In this document: positions 46,612 through 54,842 of the stretch, piece after piece
Position numbering within the stretch: position 1 is the stretch's first letter
Layout: the number at the start of each line of letters is the position of its first letter
DNA from: WTFY01 sp965214675
Lineage (GTDB): Bacteria; Pseudomonadota; Gammaproteobacteria; UBA4575
DNA length: 64,000 nt
Reading direction: 5' to 3'
Assembly (NCBI GenBank): GCA_965214675.1
Contig: OZ243969.1
Coordinates: 1 to 64,000 of the forward strand
Notes under the pieces: model-generated
What the model saw: only the letters and a program-made list of their open reading frames with translations
What the model was told of the DNA's origin: nothing
Database searches by the model: none
Made by a program: the position numbers and the translations under genes

Positions 46612-46692
46612 TTGAATTCAAACTAAAGGCTCCTCCATCTACCTCTCTGGTAGTTATCTAAGCGTAGGCCGCAAAAGCCTACGCTTTTTTTT
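46612..46692 (+). ncRNA. Possible small RNA before rplM
   Basis: A compact block with the layout of a small RNA: possible -10 TATAGT (46606-46611), a single-stranded CTCCTCC-like segment near 46630-46636, a small stem CTACC-5-GGTAG (46639-46653) and a strong intrinsic terminator (46661-46692). The CCTCC is complementary to Shine-Dalgarno sequences. The -35 is poor. It may instead be just the ferredoxin 3' end with a terminator. Confidence 0.3.
46661..46692 (+). terminator. Strong intrinsic terminator
   Basis: AGCGTAGGC, a seven-base loop and GCCTACGCT give a perfect 9-bp stem running into eight T. It lies 130 bases after the ferredoxin stop and about 87 bases before rplM. Textbook Rho-independent form on the plus strand. 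Confidence 0.88.
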
Positions 46693-46778
46693 GTCTGGAC
46701 ACGGGGATAATCTTGTCATCATGTGTGATGTCCGTTACCATTCCTCGCCTTTCAGAAGCAATAATTTAGGTGGGTTGA

Positions 46779-47207
46779 ATGGCTACGGTCAATGCGAAGC
46801 AAGGACAAGTACAGCGCGACTGGTATTTGGTGGATGCTACGGATAAGACTTTGGGACGCATGGCCAGTGAAATTGCAACAAGGTTGAAAGGTAAACATAA
46901 GCCTATTTACACACCACATGTAGATACAGGTGATTTTATTGTTGTTATTAATGCTGAGAAGGTGCGAGTCACAGGTAATAAAATGGAAGACAAAATTTAT
47001 CATCGGTATACGGGTTACGTTGGTGGTCTTAAGTCCATGACACTCAAAGAACTGCATAAAAGGCATCCCGAGCGCGTCATTGAAAATGCAGTAAGAGGGA
47101 TGTTGCCAAAAAACCCATTGGGCCGAGCAATGTTTCGTAAGCTGAAAGTCTATGCTGGTACGAAACACAAACACGCTGCACAACAACCTCAACTACTAGA
47201 GATTTAA
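46779..47207 (+). CDS. rplM: 50S ribosomal protein L13
   Basis: Early-assembly protein of the large ribosomal subunit, 142 residues, with WYLVDATDKTLGRMAS, GDFIVVINAEKVRVTG, HRYTGYVGG and VRGMLPKNPLGRAMF. The ATG has TAGGTGG upstream. It is followed after 7 bases by rpsI, the universal L13-S9 pair. Its promoter probably lies between the terminator at 46692 and the start. Confidence 0.97.
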   Translation: MATVNAKQGQVQRDWYLVDATDKTLGRMASEIATRLKGKHKPIYTPHVDTGDFIVVINAEKVRVTGNKMEDKIYHRYTGYVGGLKSMTLKELHKRHPERVIENAVRGMLPKNPLGRAMFRKLKVYAGTKHKHAAQQPQLLEI

Positions 47208-47214
47208 CCGAGAC

Positions 47215-47607
47215 ATGCCACAAGAACAGTTTTATGGGACCGGACGGAGAAAGAGTTCAACAGCACGCGTTTATCTGCGCCCTGGATCAGGCAAAATCAC
47301 TGTCAATATGCGGGCCTTTGATCAGTATTTTGGCCGGGAGACGTCTTGCATGATTATCCGACAACCACTCGAACTGACTGAGCTAACGGATAAATTTGAT
47401 ATTGATGTTAAGGTCAAAGGTGGTGGCTCCAACGGTCAGGCAGGTGCAGTGCAGCTGGGCATAGCTCGAGCATTGCTGGAGTATGATCAGAATTTGCGCT
47501 TGCCATTGCGAAAAAACGGGTTTCTTACACGTGATGCGCGTGAAGTGGAACGCAAAAAAGTCGGCTTGCGTAAAGCGCGCAAGAAAGAACAGTATTCCAA
47601 GCGCTAA
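47215..47607 (+). CDS. rpsI: 30S ribosomal protein S9
   Basis: Small-subunit protein of 130 residues whose basic C-terminal tail (ARKKEQYSKR) reaches the P-site tRNA. Marks: FYGTGRRKSSTARVYL, GGGSNGQAGAVQLGIARAL and FLTRDAREVERKKVGLRKARK (in parts). Normal length. The petABC and sspAB genes that follow rpsI in many relatives are absent; rpiA lies next on the other strand. Confidence 0.97.
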   Translation: MPQEQFYGTGRRKSSTARVYLRPGSGKITVNMRAFDQYFGRETSCMIIRQPLELTELTDKFDIDVKVKGGGSNGQAGAVQLGIARALLEYDQNLRLPLRKNGFLTRDAREVERKKVGLRKARKKEQYSKR

Positions 47608-47693
47608 TTTCACGTCTTTGCTGAGGTGCTGTCCCTTGGTACTCAACAGTTCTATCTAGTCAGCGTACCTTCGATTTTTCGATTGAGGAGGGA

Positions 47694-47715
47694 CCCTTGG
47701 CCCAGACTCCAAGGG
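47694..47715. repeat. Hairpin between convergent rpsI and rpiA
   Basis: CCCTTGG, loop of eight bases and CCAAGGG form a 7-bp stem in the 203-base gap between rpsI and rpiA. No T-run follows on either strand, so a Rho-independent terminator is not supported. The rest of the gap shows nothing recognised. Confidence 0.3.
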
Positions 47716-47810
47716 GGGTATCGTTGAGAGCAATGCGGCAGGACGGTATTCTAAATTACTTCCTTAGTATTCTTGCAAGGTAGACGCTGGATTACTTAAG
47801 CAGGCGAATT

Positions 47811-48467
47811 CTACTGGATGATCTGAAGATCTGATTCTCCACCCAACACCAAAATATCGGCAGGACGCAACGCAAATAGCCCTACGGTAACAACACCTGC
47901 AATATTGTTCAGTTCACGCTCCTTATCTATAGGGTTCAGAATTGTCAAATTGTGCACATCGAGAATGAGATTGCCATTATCAGTTTTGTATCCATCCCTT
48001 AACTCAGGAATACCACCGTGTTTGACCAATTGTCTGGCTACGTGACTTCTTGCCATTGGGATCACTTCAATAGGTAGGGGGAAGGCTCCCAGAGTGTCTA
48101 CCAGTTTGGTATCGTCCGCAATGCAGATGAATTTCTCACTTGCCCCAGCAACAATTTTTTCACGTGTCAGTGCGCCACCTCCCCCTTTGATTAGGTGTCT
48201 GTGGGATGTCGCTTCATCGGCGCCATCTACATATATTGGTAGACCAGGTACGGAATTTAGATCTAGCACTTGTATGCCATGATTCTTGAGTCTCTTTGCT
48301 GTAGCTTCTGAACTTGCTACGGCCCCATCAATCTTTCCCTTTATACCTGCAAGTGCATCAATGAAATAATTTGCAGTAGACCCCGTGCCAACACCGATTA
48401 CATCGCCAGCTTGTATATAATCCAAGGCACCCTCGGCAGCAGCTAGTTTCTTTTTTTCAGTTGACAT
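47811..48467 (-). CDS. rpiA: Ribose-5-phosphate isomerase A
   Basis: Interconverts ribose-5-phosphate and ribulose-5-phosphate. The 218-residue protein has VIGVGTGSTANYFID, SSEATAKRL, YVDGADEA, and LIKGGGGALTREKIV. It is divergent from ilvA, the normal gammaproteobacterial arrangement, with 77 bases between starts. Normal length. Confidence 0.96.
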   Translation of the reverse strand: MSTEKKKLAAAEGALDYIQAGDVIGVGTGSTANYFIDALAGIKGKIDGAVASSEATAKRLKNHGIQVLDLNSVPGLPIYVDGADEATSHRHLIKGGGGALTREKIVAGASEKFICIADDTKLVDTLGAFPLPIEVIPMARSHVARQLVKHGGIPELRDGYKTDNGNLILDVHNLTILNPIDKERELNNIAGVVTVGLFALRPADILVLGGESDLQIIQ

Positions 48468-48494
48468 AGCATGGCAATAGTTTGAGTTTTGTAA

Positions 48495-48542
48495 ATGATA
48501 CAGATACTAGCTATGAAAAACATAAAGTATAGAAGATTTTGA
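48495..48542 (+). other. Possible Ile-codon leader peptide of ilvA
   Basis: A 15-codon open frame, MIQILAMKNIKYRRF, ends two bases before the ilvA ATG. It has three isoleucines, all encoded by the rare ATA. Because ilvA makes a precursor of isoleucine, translational coupling or stalling is conceivable. There is no hairpin after it, and a frame this short in an AT-rich spot can arise by chance. Confidence 0.2.
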
Positions 48543-48544
48543 AA

Positions 48545-50065
48545 ATGACAATTAAGAACCTTGTAAGCAAAATTGAAAATGCCAAAGTGTATGATGTTGC
48601 TGTCAAGTCCGCACTTGATTTTGCAGACACCTTGTCTAAACGGTTCTCCAACCAGATTTACCTGAAGAGAGAAGATCAGCAAAGTGTTTTTTCATTCAAA
48701 CTCAGAGGTGCATATAACAAAATTGCCCGCTTGTCAGATTCTGAAAGAAGGCGTGGAGTTATAGCAGCATCGGCAGGTAATCACGCACAGGGCGTAGCTC
48801 TGGCTGCAAAAAAACTTTCTATTCACGCCACGATAGTGATGCCGTGCACGACTCCATCCATCAAAGTGCAGTCGGTTACCCGTATGGGCGCAAAGGCTGT
48901 TTTGTATGGCGACACCTATGATGAAGCCTTTCTGTATTCCCAAGAACTTGCAAAAAGTGAAGGGCTGCCTTATGTGCACCCATATGATGACGAAGATGTA
49001 ATCGCTGGGCAAGGCACTGTTGCCTTAGAAATCTTGCAACAAATGTCATCGGACATAGACGCAATATTTATTCCGATTGGCGGTGGTGGGCTCATTGCCG
49101 GCATGGCATCCTATATTAAACACTACCGGCCTGACATAAAGGTGATTGGTGTTGAACCGCAAGATGCTCCTACTATGCACGCTGCATTGCGCGCAGGAAA
49201 AAGGGTGCAGCTGGATACAGTTGGGATATTTGCAGATGGGGTTGCAGTAAGGTGCGTTGGCGAAGAGACCTTCAATATCGCAAAACAGCTTGTTGATGAA
49301 GTGCTATTGGTAAGCACAGATGAAATCTGTGCTGCTATAAAGGATCTTTTTGATGAGACCCGTACACTATTTGAGCCTGCTGGAGCACTAGCATTAGCAG
49401 GGATCAAGCAGTATGTTGACCGCGAGAAAGCCTTAGACAAATTGTTGGTTGCTGTAAATACCGGTGCAAATATGAATTTTGATCGTTTGCGCCATGTGGC
49501 AGAGCGTGCGGAACTCGGAGAAAGAAGAGAATGCTTGTTTGCTGTAACTATCCCAGAAAAACCTGGCAGTTTTCTGACTTTCTGTCGAATGCTTGGGTCT
49601 CGTGGGGTGACAGAGTTCAACTATCGTTATGCAGACAGTGATCAAGCACAAATATTTTTGGGTGTAAAAGTCGAGGATGCTGAAACTGAAAAAAGTAAAC
49701 TACTGAATGAACTGGAAACATCTGGGTATCCTGCACTAGACATCTCTGACAATGAAGTTGCAATACTTCATTTGCGGCATATGGTAGGTGGTCGAAGCCC
49801 AACATTGGAAAATGAAATCTTGTTCCGCTTTGAATTTCCGGAACGACCAGGCGCGTTGTTAGATTTTTTGGAAATGATCGGCCAAGAGTGGAATATAAGC
49901 CTGTTTCACTATCGCAATCATGGAGCAGCCTATGGACGCGTCTTAGCTGGCATTCAGGTGCCTGCAGAAAACCGGAAGCGGTTTGACCAGTTCTTGGCTA
50001 AACTTGGGTACAGCTGCTGGGAGGAGACTGGTAACCCAGTTTATAAATTGTTCTTGGGAGACTGA
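48545..50065 (+). CDS. ilvA: Biosynthetic threonine deaminase
   Basis: PLP enzyme making 2-oxobutyrate from threonine, first step of isoleucine synthesis. The 506-residue protein has the PLP lysine K52 in SFKLRGAYNK, SAGNHAQGVA, PIGGGGLIAG and, after about residue 325, two ACT-like regulatory domains (VTIPEKPGSF and FPERPGALLDF) for isoleucine feedback. The ATG at 48545 is preferred over an in-frame TTG two codons upstream. Divergent from rpiA. Followed by a bidirectional terminator. Confidence 0.96.
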   Translation: MTIKNLVSKIENAKVYDVAVKSALDFADTLSKRFSNQIYLKREDQQSVFSFKLRGAYNKIARLSDSERRRGVIAASAGNHAQGVALAAKKLSIHATIVMPCTTPSIKVQSVTRMGAKAVLYGDTYDEAFLYSQELAKSEGLPYVHPYDDEDVIAGQGTVALEILQQMSSDIDAIFIPIGGGGLIAGMASYIKHYRPDIKVIGVEPQDAPTMHAALRAGKRVQLDTVGIFADGVAVRCVGEETFNIAKQLVDEVLLVSTDEICAAIKDLFDETRTLFEPAGALALAGIKQYVDREKALDKLLVAVNTGANMNFDRLRHVAERAELGERRECLFAVTIPEKPGSFLTFCRMLGSRGVTEFNYRYADSDQAQIFLGVKVEDAETEKSKLLNELETSGYPALDISDNEVAILHLRHMVGGRSPTLENEILFRFEFPERPGALLDFLEMIGQEWNISLFHYRNHGAAYGRVLAGIQVPAENRKRFDQFLAKLGYSCWEETGNPVYKLFLGD

Positions 50066-50126
50066 TTTCCAAATGACCTGAATCTGAGTGATCTTCAAGA
50101 AAGGCTCTAGAGATGCCTCTTTTCGC

Positions 50127-50166
50127 ACACACAAAAAAGGCTCTGTAAAGAGCCTTTTTTGTGTGT
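50127..50166. terminator. Bidirectional terminator between ilvA and histone-like gene
   Basis: A perfect 17-bp inverted repeat with a 6-base loop. The core is GGCTC/GAGCC, flanked by A6 on one side and T6 on the other, then alternating CA/TG. It can terminate ilvA on plus and the histone-like gene on minus. Confidence 0.92.
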
Positions 50167-50183
50167 CGCATTGATGTTTTTGG

Positions 50184-50615
50184 TCAGCGAGTCTTACGTT
50201 TGACTGCTTTACGCTTGACGGCCTTTTTGGCGGTTTTGCGTTTGACTGCTTTACGCTTGACGGCCTTTTTAGCGGTTTTGCGTTTGACTGCTTTACGCTT
50301 GACGGCCTTTTTAGCGGTTTTGCGTTTGACTGCTTTACGCTTGACGGCCTTTTTAGCGGTTTTGCGTTTGACTGCTTTACGCTTGACGGCCTTTTTGGCG
50401 GTTTTGCGTTTGACTGCTTTACGCTTGACGGCCTTTTTGGCGGTTTTGCGTTTGACTGCTTTACGCTTGACGGCCTTTTTAGCGGTTTTGCGTTTGACTG
50501 CTTTACGCTTGACGGCCTTTTTAGCGGTTTTGCGTTTGACTGCTTTACGCTTGACAGTCTTTTTAGCAGTTTTGCGTCTGGCAGTTGCGGCGGTTTTACG
50601 TTTCTTGATGGCCAT
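50184..50615 (-). CDS. Histone H1-like Lys/Ala-rich repeat protein
   Basis: A 143-residue, extremely basic protein with no hydrophobic core: a short head (MAIKKRKTAATARR) then nine tandem copies of a 14-residue unit KTAKKAVKRKAVKR (the first has T for A) and a KTR end. Composition is nearly only K, R, A, V and T. It resembles the C-termini of AlgP/histone-H1-like bacterial proteins that bind DNA and compact the nucleoid. The ATG at 50615 has a very strong GGAGGGGAG site; an in-frame TTG at 50618 is not needed. Two palindromes lie upstream. Confidence 0.85.
   Translation of the reverse strand: MAIKKRKTAATARRKTAKKTVKRKAVKRKTAKKAVKRKAVKRKTAKKAVKRKAVKRKTAKKAVKRKAVKRKTAKKAVKRKAVKRKTAKKAVKRKAVKRKTAKKAVKRKAVKRKTAKKAVKRKAVKRKTAKKAVKRKAVKRKTR
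50196..50573 (-). repeat. Nine tandem 42-bp repeats inside the histone-like gene
   Basis: The unit of 42 bases is repeated nine times almost without change; differences are synonymous G/A changes (ttttta versus tttttg) and a diverged first copy. Because 42 is a multiple of three, gain or loss of units keeps the frame. Copy number is likely to vary between strains. Confidence 0.95.
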
Positions 50616-50634
50616 CAATACTCCCCTCCAAACA

Positions 50635-50675
50635 ATAAACGTTTAGTTATAGACGCACTAAAGTATAAACGTTTG
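50635..50675 (-). promoter_or_regulatory. Two TAAACGTTT palindromes upstream of histone-like gene
   Basis: ATAAACGTTT occurs at 50635-50644 and 50665-50674. The first is a perfect palindrome (TAAACGTTTA), the second has G in the last position. They are exactly 30 bases apart, about three helical turns, within the promoter region. Possible paired operator sites. The regulator is unknown. Confidence 0.45.
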
Positions 50676-50751
50676 ATATATAAATACTAGTATTTTTGTA
50701 ATGGATTTAATTCCAAGTCCTGCATGCAAATTCAAGTCACAATGCATCGGT

Positions 50752-51204
50752 TTATTCTAATGACAAAATATAATTCCAATGCTTTTTGCTTACTGGCATG
50801 ACTGAAAGTCGATTACCAGGTTTTAGGAGTTGCAAACCGTCCAGATGTTTTTGCTGTCTGAGTTCTGCAAGTGTAATCGTGCGCTTTAGCTTACGTTTAT
50901 AGCGTACATCTACCATGAACCATCGCGGATTCTCAGGATCACTTTTCGGATCGTAATGTTTATCTTCCGGATCAAAAGCGGTGTGATCAGCATAGGATTC
51001 ACGCGCTACAGTCATGATTCCTACAATTCCAATTTCGTCACAATTCGAGTGATACATGAAGGCTAAATCACCTTTTTTCATGTCGTCACGCATCATGTTG
51101 CGTGCTTGGTAATTGCGAACTCCATCCCAAGGCTCTACCTTGTCACGCTTCAGGTCATCGATACTGTATTCACCTGGTTCACTTTTCATCAACCAATACT
51201 GCAT
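50752..51204 (-). CDS. EVE domain protein
   Basis: A 150-residue single-domain protein of the EVE (PUA-like) family, which binds modified bases in DNA or RNA; human THYN1 is the best-known relative. Marks: YWLMKSEPGEYSIDDL, WDGVRNYQARNMMRDDM, GDLAFMYHSN, GIVGIMTVARESYADHTAFD (in parts) and VDVRY. Such genes often lie near zapA-6S RNA in gammaproteobacteria, as here. Exact ligand unknown. Confidence 0.93.
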   Translation of the reverse strand: MQYWLMKSEPGEYSIDDLKRDKVEPWDGVRNYQARNMMRDDMKKGDLAFMYHSNCDEIGIVGIMTVARESYADHTAFDPEDKHYDPKSDPENPRWFMVDVRYKRKLKRTITLAELRQQKHLDGLQLLKPGNRLSVMPVSKKHWNYILSLE

Positions 51205-51264
51205 GAAGAAATACCTAAATATTTGTATGTAAAAAGGTTCTAGCGAGGATTTGAAAACGCAGTA

Positions 51265-51457
51265 CGCGGATACACTCCACGATTACTGTGGCTACCGTTG
51301 CCCTTGAACCAGAGGTTCAAGTGGGAGAACTGAAAGATGTATCAGGCTTCCCATATTCTGGGACTGCACAACAACATATTTACAGTATGTTCCCTGGGTA
51401 AAATAATAGGCTCAAGGTATGTACTTAGCAGCTCACCTGTTCCGCAGAGGTATCCGG
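51265..51457 (-). ncRNA. ssrS: 6S RNA
   Basis: Regulatory RNA that binds sigma-70 RNA polymerase by imitating an open promoter. On the minus strand the closing stem GGATAC / GTATCC brackets about 190 bases. Inside are the conserved segments CCTTGAGCC, CCCAGGGAACA, AGTCCC with GGAAGCCTGATAC, and the signature hairpin CTTGAACC-TCT-GGTTCAAG. Position directly after zapA is standard. Ends are estimated from the closing stem. The ygfA gene that often follows is not here. Confidence 0.9.
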
Positions 51458-51480
51458 TTTCAGTGAAGTTTATCAGATTA

Positions 51481-51795
51481 TCAAAGTTCGAGCTGTCGGG
51501 TGTTTTTTAGGGCAGCCTCAATGCGATCCTGAAGGCCACGAACACATGTATGGAAATCTCTGCTAATTTGTTCCTGATTACCTGTTTGCGAGAGTAGTGC
51601 ATGGGCAAGGTTGAGTGCGGCCATGACTGCGATGCGGTCTGCCCCGATGACTTTGCCATCATTTCGCACTTCCTGTATATGGGTATTCAATAGCTCTGCA
51701 GATGCCTGCAGAGACTCTTCTTCTCCCTTTCCGCACACGACACGATATTCTTTGTCCAAAATGCTAAGTACGATAGGAGAATCTGGTGTACTCAT
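51481..51795 (-). CDS. zapA: Cell division protein ZapA
   Basis: Small FtsZ-binding protein (104 residues) that cross-links Z-ring filaments. It has an N-terminal globular part (VLSILDKEYRVVCGKGEEE, split) and a C-terminal coiled coil (ISRDFHTCVRGLQDRIEAALKN in parts). ATG overlaps the stop of the upstream ZapB-like gene as ATGA. 6S RNA follows, as in other gammaproteobacteria. Confidence 0.92.
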   Translation of the reverse strand: MSTPDSPIVLSILDKEYRVVCGKGEEESLQASAELLNTHIQEVRNDGKVIGADRIAVMAALNLAHALLSQTGNQEQISRDFHTCVRGLQDRIEAALKNTRQLEL

Positions 51796-52025
51796 ATACT
51801 GACCTCCATTGACTTAAGTCGAATTATCATTGCTTCGACTCTTTTTCGAGCCTGTTCATTTTTGTCAATCAAACTGGCTCTTTCAGCTGTGTATGAGTCC
51901 TGCTGCGCCTTTAGCAGGCTATTCTCTTTCTTGAGGTCTTCGTATGCCTGAATAAGGTTGTTCACACGACTCTCAAGCCGATTTAGATCTTTTTTATTGA
52001 GCAGGCTTGAGTCTGTCTTCCCCAT
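51792..52025 (-). CDS. ZapB-like coiled-coil protein (TIGR02449 type)
   Basis: A 77-residue protein that is almost wholly a heptad-rich coiled coil (LNRLESRVNNLIQAYEDLKK, then LIDKNEQARKRVEAMIIRL). Such small proteins are encoded just before zapA in many gammaproteobacteria and are thought to act in division, but the function is not directly shown here. ATGA overlap with zapA indicates one operon. Confidence 0.82.
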   Translation of the reverse strand: MGKTDSSLLNKKDLNRLESRVNNLIQAYEDLKKENSLLKAQQDSYTAERASLIDKNEQARKRVEAMIIRLKSMEVSI

Positions 52026-52302
52026 TGCAAAATGGTAGGATGAAGCACCTTTACCGTCAACTCGAAATTGAGAAATAAATCCTGATTTGCTGAAATGATT
52101 GAAAATATTGCATGCTAGGGTCTGTATCTGGGCATAGATTCAAAGCAAAAGCTCTCAGGGGCCTATAAGATAGAGAATATTTCGAGAGATTAAATTTGCA
52201 GGTGCTGTCTATACTGGACGGATTTATTTTCAGAGGATTAAGCCAATCTATCCAAGAATGGCCTGCTCAAATACCTTGCGAGGTTTGTTGCCTTAAAATG
52301 GA

Positions 52303-53613
52303 ATGAACACGAAAGAACTGCTTAAACGACGTAAAATGCTGATGCGTATGGTGGGCCAAAAAGGTGTCGCCATAATCCCTTCTGCAAAACCGGTTTCGCG
52401 AAATAGAGATGTCGATCATGTCTTTCGCCAAGACAGCGATTTTCTATATCTGACAGGCTTTGAGGAGCCTAACGCTTTGGCATTATTGTTACCAGACAAG
52501 GGTGGCGATCAGTACATATTGTTTTGCCGTGAACGCGATGTTGAGCAGGAGATATGGAATGGGTATCGAGAGGGTCTGGAAGGCGCTAAAAAGAATTATT
52601 TTGCAAACAAGGCCTACGCGATCAGCCAAATTAATGAAATTCTTCCACGTCTCCTCTCAGATCGTGAAAGAATTTTTTACCCAATGGGCCGTGATGCGAG
52701 TTTTGACAGTAAGGTAATTAACTGGGTGAATCAGTCACGTGGTTCTTACCAGACCGCAAAACATACTATGCATGAATTGCGCTCGCTGGACTATCTGCTT
52801 CACGACATGCGTTTGTACAAGTCTCGGAGTGAGGTGAGCTTGATGCGAAAGGCAGCGAAGGTCTCTATTTCAGCACACCAGCGCGCCATGCAGGCCTGTA
52901 AGCCGGGAATGCATGAGTATGAGGTCGAAGCTGAGTTGTTATATGAGTTTAAAAAAGCCGGCTGCGTTCCAGCGTATCCCTCCATCGTCGGAGGTGGAAG
53001 CAATGCCTGTATTTTGCATTACATCGAGAATAGTCAAATGCTCAATGATGGAGAATTATTGCTTATTGATGCAGGCGCAGAGTATCAAGGCTATGCGAGT
53101 GATATTACGCGCACCTTCCCAATAAATGGTGTCTTTTCAAAGATTCAGCGAGAAGTGTACGAGCTGGTGTTGGAGGCTCAAATCGCGGCAATTCGCAAGG
53201 TAAAGTCCGGTAATCACTGGAATGACCCACATCAGGAAGCTGTGAAGGTACTTACCAAAGGCTTGGTGAGCTTGGGCTTGTTGAAAGGCAAACCTGCTAA
53301 ACTAATTAGAGATGAGGAGTATAGGCAGTTTTATATGCATCGTACCGGGCATTGGCTGGGCTTGGATGTGCATGATGTGGGTGACTATAGATTTGATGAA
53401 GAATGGAGACTGCTGGAGCCAGGTATGACATTGACTGTTGAACCTGGCTTATACCTTGCACGTGCGAAAGGTGTACCAAAATGTTTCTGGAATATGGGTA
53501 TCCGCATTGAGGACGATGTACTAGTTACTAAAGATGGCAACCAGGTGATTACTGAAAAGCTTACCCGTGATCCAGACGAAATTGAAACCCTGATGGCGGC
53601 CACTGTACATTAA
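52303..53613 (+). CDS. pepP: Xaa-Pro aminopeptidase
   Basis: Metallopeptidase removing an N-terminal residue before proline. The 436-residue protein has an N-terminal creatinase-like domain (DFLYLTGFEEPNALALLLP) and a pita-bread domain with metal ligands in LLIDAGAEYQGYASDITRTFP, HRTGHWLGLDVHDVG, TVEPGLY and GIRIEDDVLV. It leads pepP-ubiH-ubiI as in E. coli. The ygfB gene that precedes it in E. coli is absent; a 277-base gap separates it from the ZapB-like gene. Confidence 0.95.
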   Translation: MNTKELLKRRKMLMRMVGQKGVAIIPSAKPVSRNRDVDHVFRQDSDFLYLTGFEEPNALALLLPDKGGDQYILFCRERDVEQEIWNGYREGLEGAKKNYFANKAYAISQINEILPRLLSDRERIFYPMGRDASFDSKVINWVNQSRGSYQTAKHTMHELRSLDYLLHDMRLYKSRSEVSLMRKAAKVSISAHQRAMQACKPGMHEYEVEAELLYEFKKAGCVPAYPSIVGGGSNACILHYIENSQMLNDGELLLIDAGAEYQGYASDITRTFPINGVFSKIQREVYELVLEAQIAAIRKVKSGNHWNDPHQEAVKVLTKGLVSLGLLKGKPAKLIRDEEYRQFYMHRTGHWLGLDVHDVGDYRFDEEWRLLEPGMTLTVEPGLYLARAKGVPKCFWNMGIRIEDDVLVTKDGNQVITEKLTRDPDEIETLMAATVH

Positions 53614-53628
53614 GACCCCCTGCACATC

Positions 53629-54837
53629 ATGCCGCGTTGTTATGATATTGCCATTGTAGGGGGTGGGTTTGTTGGCAACACTTTAGCTTGTGCCCTAGCT
53701 ACAGTGCCTGGTCAAATTGCATTGATAGAAGGCAAACCTATCTCTCCAGCAAATGGCAAAAGTCCCAATAGAGATGAGCGCAGCATTGCACTGGCTCTCG
53801 CTTCCCAAAAAATGTTTGATGCCTTGGGCGTGTGGGAGCAACTAGGCCTACACTCCATAGCGATAAAAAAAATCCATATTTCAGATCAGGGGCGGTTTGG
53901 TGCAATGCGCTTGGATAGCCGCAACTATGAGTCAGAGTGCTTCGGCTATATGGTCCCTGCGGAAAAGCTCATTCTTTCTTTGCAAAAGCATCTTCAAGGA
54001 TTCGAGAATATCCAGCGTGTACAACCCTACAAGGTGTCTGATATCGAGAGTCATAAGGATCGGGTAGTTTTGCATGGAAATGGTGAGTCCATACAAGCTA
54101 AGCTTTTAGTAGCAGCGGATGGGTCACAGTCCTTTATTCGCAACAAGCTGGGCATACCTGTACAAGAAAAAAATTATCATCAAACTGCAATTGTTGGCAA
54201 TATCAGTATCGATAGCGACCACCAGTTTACAGCATATGAGAGGTTTACCCGGTATGGACCCCTAACATTGTTACCGCATGCTGGCAACAATTGTGGATTT
54301 ATATGGGTATTACCAAATCACGTTGCACGTGAACTTATAGCGCGCCCCGATGAGGATTTTCTGCTTACGATGCAACGGGCCTTCGGTTACCGTCTCGGTT
54401 ACTTTTCCGGAATGGGCAAGCGTTTTTCTTTCCCTTTGTCATTGCTGGTGAGTCAACAGCGTGTGTACCAGCGTGTAGTGTTGATAGGCAATGCAGCCCA
54501 AACTTTACATCCAATTGGTGCGCAGAGCTTGAATCTTGCGCTACGCGATGTTGCAGAACTTAGTGAAACGTTACATTCGACCCAGGGTGTCTCAGATGAA
54601 ATTCATGAGAAACTTCGCATATATGCAACAGCACGTCAGTCGGACATAAGACGCACAATCCGCCTTACAAATCTTTTCAATTTCCTGTTCACTACGAATG
54701 ATCCGTTGCTATCTCGGAAAAGAGGGATGGGTCTGGCACTTTTAGGTGCTGTTCCAATTATGGAAAGTTTTATCCTGAAGCAAAGCTCAGGTGTGCCCAG
54801 TACTGCATCAAGGATTTTGCCAGGCAATTCACTGTAG
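53629..54837 (+). CDS. ubiH: UbiH-type FAD monooxygenase
   Basis: Flavoprotein hydroxylase of ubiquinone synthesis (UbiH hydroxylates C6 in E. coli). The 402-residue protein has YDIAIVGGGFVGNTLA at the N-terminus, the middle motif ADGSQSFIRNKLG and the FAD-ribityl motif VVLIGNAAQTLHPIGAQSLNLALRDV (given by parts). It starts 15 bases after pepP and 5 bases before the next monooxygenase. The UbiH name rests on order and motifs; the close family makes exchange with UbiI possible. Confidence 0.9.
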   Translation: MPRCYDIAIVGGGFVGNTLACALATVPGQIALIEGKPISPANGKSPNRDERSIALALASQKMFDALGVWEQLGLHSIAIKKIHISDQGRFGAMRLDSRNYESECFGYMVPAEKLILSLQKHLQGFENIQRVQPYKVSDIESHKDRVVLHGNGESIQAKLLVAADGSQSFIRNKLGIPVQEKNYHQTAIVGNISIDSDHQFTAYERFTRYGPLTLLPHAGNNCGFIWVLPNHVARELIARPDEDFLLTMQRAFGYRLGYFSGMGKRFSFPLSLLVSQQRVYQRVVLIGNAAQTLHPIGAQSLNLALRDVAELSETLHSTQGVSDEIHEKLRIYATARQSDIRRTIRLTNLFNFLFTTNDPLLSRKRGMGLALLGAVPIMESFILKQSSGVPSTASRILPGNSL

Positions 54838-54842
54838 TCTCC

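Noticed and set aside
50196..50573. CRISPR-like regular repeats
   Set aside because: Units are directly adjacent with no unique spacers and lie inside a reading frame.
50161..50646. 161-residue plus-strand repeat frame (RLTALRLTAFLAVL units)
   Set aside because: It is the complement of the histone-like gene. The minus frame has a strong ribosome site and a sensible basic product.
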